5,189 nucleotides of DNA. Source: Deltaproteobacteria bacterium. GTDB taxonomy: Bacteria > Desulfobacterota_B > Binatia > UBA9968. The notes beneath the pieces were generated by a model. It searched no databases. It was not told where the DNA came from and worked only from the letters and a program-made list of their open reading frames with translations. Every line of letters starts with the position of its first letter. Position 1 is the stretch's first letter. A program made the translations under genes and the position numbers. Positions 1 through 5,189 of this stretch are shown here, one piece after another. Where the stretch lies: the NCBI GenBank assembly GCA_022545745.1, contig JACZQL010000158.1, forward strand, positions 1-5,189, given 5' to 3'.

Positions 1-681
1 GGAATGGCAACGCTGAATTACCGTTATCTCACGCAAAAGGGCTTTTCCAGCGTCCTAGAGGTGGCGCTCATGGAGCCGTTGGTCAACCTACGGCCTTACG
101 TCGTCTTAAGGATGAAAAAGAGAGACGACCAGGATCCCTGGAAGGCCATGGATGCCTTGTTGGAATATGGCGACCGCGTGGGAAAACTGGTCATTGCCGT
201 GGACGAGGACATCAACCCTCACGATCCCGTAGCGGTGACCTGGGCCATCACCCACAGGTCTCAGCCCCATAAAGATATCAAAGTGGTTCGGGACCGTCCT
301 TTCGGTGCCACCCCCATCGGCATGGTTGTCAGCCACCCCACCAGTCGGTATGATAAATCGGAGTCCTCCCTCTTGATCGACGCTACCAGGAAGGCCGACT
401 TCCCTCCCCTATCCCTACCCAAAAAAGAATTCATGGTTAGGGCGAGAGAGCTTTGGGACTCTTTGGGCCTACCCAAACTGGAGGTCCAGGAACCCTGGCA
501 TGGATATTTCATGGGGTTGTGGCCCGAGGAACTGGATGAAGAGGCCCGTCTGGCAGCGGCAGGTGAGGGTGAAAAGATAGGCGAGAAACTGAGGGGTACC
601 AGGGTTGACGTGGGCGAAGGCGAAACGCTAAAGTCCATGAGGGATAAATGGGGACGAACTCATACTGGCAGGGCTGAATGA
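1..681 (+). CDS. UbiD-family prenylated-FMN (de)carboxylase, C-terminal part (5' end outside window)
   Basis: This is the C-terminal ~226 residues of a UbiD-family protein. The family uses prenylated FMN to decarboxylate, or in some anaerobic pathways carboxylate, aromatic and unsaturated acids in the cytoplasm. The reading frame is open from base 1, so the ATG at base 4 is probably internal; whole family members are about 450-500 residues. Family marks seen: the strand KLVIAVDEDINPHDP followed by a TWAITHR helix (from 184), LLIDATRKADFPP (370-408), and EPWHGYFMG (490-516). The last ~50 residues are charged, rich in Glu and Lys, as in several anaerobe UbiD paralogues. The catalytic Arg/Glu region and most of the prFMN site lie upstream and cannot be checked. 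The gene ends in TGA, 79 bases before the hydroxylase small subunit. Family assignment is confident; substrate and direction are unknown. The neighbours suggest an aromatic or N-heteroaromatic acid. Confidence 0.9.
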   Translation, partial: GMATLNYRYLTQKGFSSVLEVALMEPLVNLRPYVVLRMKKRDDQDPWKAMDALLEYGDRVGKLVIAVDEDINPHDPVAVTWAITHRSQPHKDIKVVRDRPFGATPIGMVVSHPTSRYDKSESSLLIDATRKADFPPLSLPKKEFMVRARELWDSLGLPKLEVQEPWHGYFMGLWPEELDEEARLAAAGEGEKIGEKLRGTRVDVGEGETLKSMRDKWGRTHTGRAE

Positions 682-760
682 CAGCCTTGATGTGGGTCTT
701 GCAGTATCCCAAACGGCACACTAAAGTCAGAAATTCGATACAAAGATAATTTGGAGAACC
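682..760 (+). other. Intergenic gap between UbiD-like gene and hydroxylase operon
   Basis: This 79-base spacer contains no gene. The only helix I could find is a weak TGGG/CCCA pairing (about 692-710) with no T-run after it, so it is not a convincing terminator. A poor sigma-70-like pair (TTGCAG at 699-704, TAAAGT at 722-727, 17-base spacing) is visible but matches consensus badly. The gap could hold an internal promoter or simply be a leader within one operon; the sequence does not decide. Confidence 0.4.
753..757 (+). promoter_or_regulatory. Ribosome-binding site for the Fe-S subunit gene
   Basis: GGAGA lies three bases before the ATG at 761. The spacing is slightly short, but it supports this ATG as the start, which also gives the usual N-terminus of the family (a short basic stretch and then the first beta strand). 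Confidence 0.55.
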
Positions 761-1294
761 ATGAAACGGCAAATTGTACTCACTGTTAATGGAGAAGAAC
801 ACGACATCGAAATAGAGCCCAACCGGTTGTTGCTCCAGGCCCTGCGGGAGGACATCGGGTTAACCGGTACAAAGGAAGGCTGCAGCATCGGTGTTTGCGG
901 CGCCTGTAGCGTCACCATCGATGGCCGACTGGTCAGTTCATGTCTGACCCTTGCAGTAGGATGCCAAGGTAAAGAGATCACGACGATCGAGGGACTAGCA
1001 AAGGATGGAAAACTCCACCCCATTCAGCAGGCCTTTCTCGAATACGGAGGTTTTCAGTGCGGGATCTGTACTCCTGGGCAAATCATAGCGGCCAAGGCCC
1101 TGTTGGATAGCCAACCGAATCCCTCCGAAGAAGAGGTCAAGGAATGGATGTCGGGGAATCTTTGCCGTTGCACCGGTTACTATAAGATCCTCGAATCGGT
1201 CATGGCTGTGGTCCAAAATAAAATTAGCACGGAGCACGGAGCGCGAAAGGGTCAGGCAGCCAGGATACAGAGTCTTTACAAGAGTGATAGTTAA
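761..1294 (+). CDS. Molybdenum hydroxylase small subunit, 2x[2Fe-2S] (xanthine dehydrogenase family)
   Basis: This is the electron-transfer subunit of a three-subunit molybdenum hydroxylase. It carries electrons from the Mo site to the FAD subunit. Residues ~1-80 form a plant-ferredoxin-like domain with cluster ligands C41, C46, C49 and C61 (pattern CSIGVCGAC, then SC). Residues ~85-160 form the helical second domain with C100, C103, C135 and C137 (QCGICTPG and CRCTGY). All eight cysteines are present, and Q99, which contacts the molybdopterin cytosine dinucleotide in relatives, is conserved. The length of 177 residues is slightly above the usual ~155-165 because of a basic, non-conserved C-terminal tail. 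No Tat or Sec signal is present, so it is cytoplasmic. The large subunit starts 22 bases downstream, implying cotranscription. Relatives include CoxS, NdhS, HcrC and QorS, and the substrate cannot be told from this subunit. Confidence 0.95.
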   Translation: MKRQIVLTVNGEEHDIEIEPNRLLLQALREDIGLTGTKEGCSIGVCGACSVTIDGRLVSSCLTLAVGCQGKEITTIEGLAKDGKLHPIQQAFLEYGGFQCGICTPGQIIAAKALLDSQPNPSEEEVKEWMSGNLCRCTGYYKILESVMAVVQNKISTEHGARKGQAARIQSLYKSDS

Positions 1295-1304
1295 CAACGG
1301 ATTT

Positions 1305-1308
1305 AGGG
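1305..1308 (+). promoter_or_regulatory. Ribosome-binding site for the Mo subunit gene
   Basis: AGGG lies eight bases before the ATG at 1317, in the 22-base gap after the small-subunit stop. It supports this start, which gives the family-typical N-terminus (FSVVGQKVSRFEGYERVAG). Confidence 0.5.
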
Positions 1309-1316
1309 TATAAGAA

Positions 1317-3605
1317 ATGAGCAAGGCAGAAAAATTCTCCGTGGTGGGACAGAAGGTCAGCCGGTTTGAAGGATACGAGAGGGTCGCCGGGGAAAGCCGT
1401 TTCATCGCGGACATCGTAGTTCCAGGAATGCTGTCCGGAAAAATCCTTCGCAGTCCCTATCCCCATGCCAGGATTGTCAAGATCGATACCAGCAAGGCAG
1501 AAAAAGTGAGAGGTGTTCGAGCCGTGGTAACGGCTGAGGATACCATCAAACGGGGCTGGGGGGCGTTTTTTCCCGACCAATACCCACTCTCGGAAGGTAA
1601 ATCCCGTTACGTGGGCGAAGAAGTCGCAGCCGTAGCGGCCATCGACGGGGACATCGCTGAAGAAGCCGTGGACCTGATCGACGTCGAGTGGGAGGAGCTT
1701 CCCGCGGTCTTCGACGCCGAAGAGGCCATGAAAGAAGGCGCCCCACTCATCCACGAAGATAAAGAGCGCAACATCGCCATGCAATTTGATGTGGAGCGCG
1801 GTGATATCCAACGTGCCTTTGCCGAATCGGATCTGATTGTGGAGGATACTTTCGAGAGCATGCCTCAGTGGCACTGTGCCATCGAAACCATTGGCAGCGT
1901 TGCCGATTATGATACCAGTGGGAAGTACACCGTCTACATGAACACCCAGACCGTCTTTATGGCGCGGGCTAGGATCGCGGCGGCCTTGGGAATTAGAGAG
2001 ACCGATGTACGCATCATCCAGAGCGCCGTGGGGGGCGGGTTCGGCGGTAAGTCCTCCGACGATAACAATGCCATAGTTGCTGCTGTCCTCGCGCGCAAGG
2101 CCGGTAAGCCAGTCAAGATCATCAACACCCGGGAGGAGGAATTTCTGGCCGGAAGCCGCCCCAGGGTCAACATGAAGATCTGGGTCAGGATGGGTTTTAA
2201 AAAAGATGGACGGATTCGCGCCAAACACACGCGAGTCATTGCGGATAACGGCGCCTATTGTGGCAAGGCACCCGCCATCACCGGAGTCGCTGCCCTACGT
2301 CATGACACCTGTTACAAGTACTCAGATGTGAGGGCCCAGGCCTTCCTGGTCTATACCAATAAGATTCCCACCGGTGCCTTCCGTGGTTTCGGCAACCCCT
2401 CAGCCGAATGGGCCGTAGAGCAGGCCATAGACAAGGCCTGTCACGAACTGGGAATCGATCCCCTGGATCTAGCCCGTCTCAATGCCGCAGACCCCGGGTA
2501 CGTTTCGCCCCATGGCAACCGTGTTCAAAGTTGTGAACTGAAACAATGCCTCGACATGACGGAAAAAATGATGGACTGGAAGAAGAAGTGGGCCAACAAA
2601 AAACCTAACATAGGCATGGGTCTGGCCTGCACGGTCCATGTGAGCGGAAAGCGCCATTTTGGTGATTACGACGGTAGCTCGGCAACGATTAAGGTCAACG
2701 AGGACGGGAAGGCCTTGATCCTGAGTGGAGAAGGCGAGGTAGGTCAGGGGGTTTTTACGGCCATGTGCCAGATCGCAGCCGAGGAACTCGGGGTTCCACT
2801 GGAAGACGTGGAGATCTCCAATGCCGATTCGGACCTTACGACCTTTTGCCTCGGCGCCTTTGCCAGCAGGCTTACCTATGTTTCAGGCAATGCGGTTAGG
2901 GATGCTGCCGGCAAGGTCAAAGAGCAACTCTTTGAGACCGCAGCCGAGATGTTGGAGGCTAGGGCAGAGGACCTGGTATGCAAAGAGGGCCGGATTTTCG
3001 TCCAAGAAGCAGAGCATAAGTCAGTGACGGTGGCCGATGCGGCCCGCGCGCGGTTATTCCGCCGTGGAGGGGCGCCTATAGTGGCGTCGGGGAGCTTCGA
3101 TGCTGACTCTATGTCCCAAGATGCCAGTCGGTACGGGAATGAGTCAGGGGCATACAATTTTGGGTGCCAGGCAGCGCAGGTTGAAGTGGATCCAGATACC
3201 GGGCAGGTGAAAGTCCTCAACTATGTGGTGGCCTCGGATTGTGGTACGGTCATCAACCCCATCGGTGCCGAGGGCCAGGTGGAAGGGGCCATCGCCCAAG
3301 GTATCGGCTACGCCCTCATCGAAGGAATTCGGATGGAAGATGGACGACCTATTAACCCCAATTTTGGGGATTATCGAATTCCCTCCATGAGAGACATGCC
3401 CCCTCTTACTCATGGTTTTGCACAATCCTACGAACCCACTGGCCCGTTTGGCGCTAAGGGTCTTGGTGAATTAGGCATGGATCCCACCGCTGCGGTTATT
3501 AATAATGCCATCTTTGACGCTGTTGGGGTGCGCATCAAAAAACTCCCGATCACACCGGAAAAGATCTTTAAGGCGCTCAGGGAAAAAGAAAGTCAGAAGA
3601 AGTGA
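1317..3605 (+). CDS. Molybdenum hydroxylase large (molybdopterin) subunit, xanthine dehydrogenase family
   Basis: This is the catalytic subunit; members hydroxylate a carbon of an aromatic or N-heterocyclic ring (often next to ring N) with water-derived oxygen. At 762 residues it is full length for a single-chain large subunit. Residues ~18-130 form the a/b hammerhead domain (YVGEEVAAVAA near 98-108); the remainder forms two Moco-binding domains. Visible motifs are VGGGFGGK (238-245), GAFRGFG (353-359), GEGEVGQG (471-478, with the cofactor-contacting Gln at 477), the ASRLTYVSGNAV loop, DCGTVINP, and GAKGLGELGM with the expected catalytic base at E718. The AYRCSFR loop of CO dehydrogenase is absent, so it is not a CoxL CO oxidiser. 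The product is cytosolic, with no signal peptide. The FAD subunit starts three bases after the stop, so translation is probably coupled. N-heterocycle hydroxylation is inferred from the enamidase-like neighbour; a purine, aldehyde or aromatic thioester substrate remains possible. Confidence 0.95.
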   Translation: MSKAEKFSVVGQKVSRFEGYERVAGESRFIADIVVPGMLSGKILRSPYPHARIVKIDTSKAEKVRGVRAVVTAEDTIKRGWGAFFPDQYPLSEGKSRYVGEEVAAVAAIDGDIAEEAVDLIDVEWEELPAVFDAEEAMKEGAPLIHEDKERNIAMQFDVERGDIQRAFAESDLIVEDTFESMPQWHCAIETIGSVADYDTSGKYTVYMNTQTVFMARARIAAALGIRETDVRIIQSAVGGGFGGKSSDDNNAIVAAVLARKAGKPVKIINTREEEFLAGSRPRVNMKIWVRMGFKKDGRIRAKHTRVIADNGAYCGKAPAITGVAALRHDTCYKYSDVRAQAFLVYTNKIPTGAFRGFGNPSAEWAVEQAIDKACHELGIDPLDLARLNAADPGYVSPHGNRVQSCELKQCLDMTEKMMDWKKKWANKKPNIGMGLACTVHVSGKRHFGDYDGSSATIKVNEDGKALILSGEGEVGQGVFTAMCQIAAEELGVPLEDVEISNADSDLTTFCLGAFASRLTYVSGNAVRDAAGKVKEQLFETAAEMLEARAEDLVCKEGRIFVQEAEHKSVTVADAARARLFRRGGAPIVASGSFDADSMSQDASRYGNESGAYNFGCQAAQVEVDPDTGQVKVLNYVVASDCGTVINPIGAEGQVEGAIAQGIGYALIEGIRMEDGRPINPNFGDYRIPSMRDMPPLTHGFAQSYEPTGPFGAKGLGELGMDPTAAVINNAIFDAVGVRIKKLPITPEKIFKALREKESQKK

Positions 3606-3608
3606 CAG

Positions 3609-4475
3609 ATGGTCAAGTTTGATTATCTAGAACCGGAAAGTTTAGCAGATGCCCTTGGCCTACTTGATCGCCATGGCGATCAGGCAAGGCTGATGGCCGG
3701 CGGGATAGGCCTACTTATTTTGATGCGTCAGCGCCTGCTCAACCCTGATTTTGTTATAAGTCTTGCCAAGATTCCCGATTTCAACCGTATCAGCTTTGAC
3801 CAAAAAACTGGCCTCACCATCGGCGCTGGGGCCACCCACCGTGAAATCGAACTGACACCGGCCATTCGCCAGTTTTATCCGCTACTCTACGAGACCTTCC
3901 ACAAAGTGGCCCAGCCGAGGATCCGTAACATGGGAACCCTTGGCGGAAACCTTTCTCAGGGTGACCCCATGACCGATCCAGGCGCAAGTCTAATGGCCCT
4001 TGACGCTGAGGTTACCTTGCATGGCAAAAAGGGAGCACGGAAATTACCCCTGGAGAAATTTTTCGTCGATTATTACGAGACGGTCCTTGAACCGGGGGAA
4101 ATTCTCACCGAGATTCACGTGCCGCCACCCCTAGAACGGCTTTGCTGGTCTCACATCAAGTTTACTCCTCGCACAGAAGAGGACTTTGCCACGGTGGGTG
4201 TTGCCCTCGCACTACGTACACAAAACGGCCGCTGTGAGGATATCCGCGTAGCATTAAATTCTGTCGGTTCCACAATTTTCCGGGCAAAAAAAGCAGAAGA
4301 GGTGGTGCGCGGAAACCCGATCACCCATGAATTGCTGCGCGAGATGGGAAATATTGCATCGACAGAAGCGGACCCCATCGATGACCAACGCGGCTCGGCG
4401 GAGTACAAACTGGAATTAATCAAGGTCCTCGTGAGACGCGCCGGAGAACAGGCCCTCCAGCAGATCAAGAGCTGA
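3609..4475 (+). CDS. Molybdenum hydroxylase medium (FAD-binding) subunit
   Basis: This subunit takes electrons from the [2Fe-2S] centres and passes them from FAD to an external acceptor (NAD(P)+, ferredoxin or another carrier). Its 288 residues are normal for the CoxM/NdhF/QorM family. FAD-binding marks are AGGIGLLILM (30-39), TIGAGATH (70-77) and RNMGTLGGNL (106-115). DPGASLMALDAEV follows, and the C-terminal domain ends with RGSAEYK (from 261). The protein has only two cysteines and lacks the cysteine-bearing insertion that carries the extra [4Fe-4S] cluster in 4-hydroxybenzoyl-CoA reductase beta subunits. This favours an oxidative hydroxylase over a reductase. The start is three bases after the large-subunit stop; only a purine stretch (AGAAGAAG) overlapping the end of the preceding gene serves as ribosome-binding site, so coupled translation is likely. 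The small-large-medium gene order is one of the common arrangements for these enzymes. Confidence 0.93.
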   Translation: MVKFDYLEPESLADALGLLDRHGDQARLMAGGIGLLILMRQRLLNPDFVISLAKIPDFNRISFDQKTGLTIGAGATHREIELTPAIRQFYPLLYETFHKVAQPRIRNMGTLGGNLSQGDPMTDPGASLMALDAEVTLHGKKGARKLPLEKFFVDYYETVLEPGEILTEIHVPPPLERLCWSHIKFTPRTEEDFATVGVALALRTQNGRCEDIRVALNSVGSTIFRAKKAEEVVRGNPITHELLREMGNIASTEADPIDDQRGSAEYKLELIKVLVRRAGEQALQQIKS

Positions 4476-4531
4476 CAGGAAGCTGCTCACATTTACGTCA
4501 TAACCATTTTAATCGGCGACTTTGCGAGCCT
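4476..4531 (+). other. Gap before the amidohydrolase, no clear ribosome-binding site next to a start
   Basis: This 56-base spacer separates the FAD subunit from the first in-frame ATG of the next gene. A good Shine-Dalgarno-like AGGAAG (4477-4482) is present, but no ATG, GTG or TTG follows at a usable distance in the amidohydrolase frame. No hairpin or T-run marks a terminator. The gap is larger than the other two junctions of the operon, but nothing argues against read-through transcription. Confidence 0.4.
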
Positions 4532-4543
4532 ATGGGTTTGGCG

Positions 4544-5189
4544 ATGGGTCGCTTAGGAATCAAGAACATCGGGACGCTGGTCTCCGGCGACTTGCTGAAG
4601 GGGATTTTGGATGCGGACTCCCTCCTCTGCGAGGATGGTCTGATCACTCGCATTGGTCGCGGCTTGGATGTTTCACCCGCTGATGTAGTCGTCGATGCCC
4701 AGAGAACCACTGTTATTCCGGGCCTCATCGATTCCCATTGTCACGTGGTCTTGGGCGATTACACTCCACGCCAGAAGACCGTTGGCTTCCTAGATTCCTA
4801 CGTTCACGGCGGTATCACCAGCGTTATCTCGGCAGGGGAGATCCATGCTCCCGGAAGGCCCAAGGATGCCTCCGGGCTGAAGGCCCTGGCAGTTGCCGCA
4901 CGCTCCTGTTTTCTCAATTTCCAGCCCACCGGAATGAAAGTTCACGCAGGTGCGATTGTGATCGAGCCGACCCTCTCGGAGAAGGATTTCGCGGAGGTGG
5001 CCGAACAAGGCGTATGGCTGGCTAAATACGGTTTTGGCTCCTTCCGCGATCCCTATGATGGCGAACCACAGATCCGCTGGGCACAAAAACATGGCATAAG
5101 AGTGATGTGCCATTGTGGAGGTGCATCCATACCAGGGTCAAAGCCAATCACTGCGGAGCACCTGCTAAAGCTCAGGCCAAATGTCTGTG
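4544..5189 (+). CDS. Enamidase-like metal-dependent amidohydrolase, N-terminal part (3' end outside window)
   Basis: About 215 residues of an amidohydrolase-superfamily protein most like enamidase of Eubacterium barkeri, which hydrolyses 1,4,5,6-tetrahydro-6-oxonicotinate to 2-formylglutarate and ammonia. That enzyme is ~385 residues, so roughly 55% is present. With the start at 4544, residues ~1-55 are the first strands of the small beta domain (IKNIGTLVSGD). The TIM barrel then begins with GLIDSHCHV, giving metal ligands H65 and H67. DYTPRQKT, VHGGITSVISAG, PGRPKDASG and GMKVHAGA follow. K161 is in the bridging-ligand position and H190 (MCHCGGASIPGS) is the next metal His. The in-frame ATG at 4532 would add four residues (MGLA). 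I prefer 4544 because it matches the recalled enamidase N-terminus without overhang; neither ATG has a good ribosome-binding site. The position after a molybdenum hydroxylase fits N-heterocycle ring opening. Other cyclic amidases (imidazolonepropionase- or hydantoinase-like) are less likely. The comparison is from memory, not alignment. Confidence 0.85.
   Translation, partial: MGRLGIKNIGTLVSGDLLKGILDADSLLCEDGLITRIGRGLDVSPADVVVDAQRTTVIPGLIDSHCHVVLGDYTPRQKTVGFLDSYVHGGITSVISAGEIHAPGRPKDASGLKALAVAARSCFLNFQPTGMKVHAGAIVIEPTLSEKDFAEVAEQGVWLAKYGFGSFRDPYDGEPQIRWAQKHGIRVMCHCGGASIPGSKPITAEHLLKLRPNVC

Noticed and set aside
745..750. GATAAT as a -10 promoter element
   Set aside because: Transcription from it would begin inside the ribosome-binding site of the next gene, and no -35 match lies at the correct spacing.
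509..802. Antisense open frame covering the UbiD 3' end and the intergenic gap
   Set aside because: It needs a GTG start, its translation resembles no family, and it overlaps two well-supported sense genes; it is a shadow frame.
1220..1291. Extended basic C-terminal tail of the small subunit as a possible targeting or fusion element
   Set aside because: It is only about 20 residues, of low complexity and without a recognisable motif; such tails vary among small subunits.
1224..2228. Long antisense open frame (334 codons) opposite the large-subunit gene
   Set aside because: It lies almost entirely opposite a gene with clear family motifs. Long antisense frames are common opposite codon-biased genes of this composition, and no domain is recognisable.
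3696..3725. Variant FAD loop AGGIGLLILM in the medium subunit, lacking the common Thr-Asp
   Set aside because: This position varies across the family (CoxM-type proteins also lack Thr-Asp), and the other FAD motifs are intact, so loss of FAD is not indicated.
4738..5025. Second + strand frame inside the amidohydrolase region
   Set aside because: It is an Arg-rich out-of-frame reading of the amidohydrolase, whose own frame carries the HxH metal motif and the conserved enamidase-like blocks.

Overview
The window looks like a catabolic gene cluster from an anaerobic bacterium, all on the + strand. It reads as five genes in the order UbiD-family decarboxylase (3' part only), then the small [2Fe-2S], large molybdenum and medium FAD subunits of a xanthine dehydrogenase/oxidase-family hydroxylase, then an enamidase-like amidohydrolase (5' part only). 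Base composition is moderate, and arginine AGG and CGN codons are used freely. Together with the gene content this would fit a Desulfobacterota (deltaproteobacterial) or anaerobic Firmicutes genome. That assignment is inference; no marker gene is present.

Layout: 1-681 is the C-terminal part of a UbiD-type (prenylated-FMN) (de)carboxylase. A 79-base gap follows. 761-1294 (iron-sulfur subunit), 1317-3605 (molybdopterin subunit) and 3609-4475 (FAD subunit) form a compact three-subunit operon with gaps of 22 and 3 bases. After a further 56-68 bases without a clear ribosome-binding site, an amidohydrolase begins at 4532 or 4544 and runs off the right edge. No RNA genes, mobile elements, CRISPR arrays, long repeats or convincing terminators were seen.

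Functional reading: the three subunits carry every motif expected of a working molybdenum hydroxylase: eight Fe-S cysteines, the large-subunit Moco loops with the catalytic Glu, and the FAD-binding motifs. The FAD subunit has no [4Fe-4S] insertion of the 4-hydroxybenzoyl-CoA reductase type, and the large subunit has no CO-dehydrogenase active-site loop. An aromatic or N-heteroaromatic hydroxylase is therefore the best call. The downstream protein resembles the enamidase of nicotinate fermentation in Eubacterium barkeri, which opens a partly reduced 6-oxo-nicotinate ring. A Mo-hydroxylase next to an enamidase strongly suggests anaerobic breakdown of an N-heterocycle: hydroxylation next to the ring nitrogen, ring reduction by an enzyme not seen here, then hydrolytic ring opening. 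The adjoining UbiD protein adds a possible decarboxylation (or carboxylation) step that is not part of the known nicotinate fermentation. This makes the cluster a candidate for a variant or undescribed N-heteroaromatic carboxylate pathway. The substrate cannot be read from the sequence.
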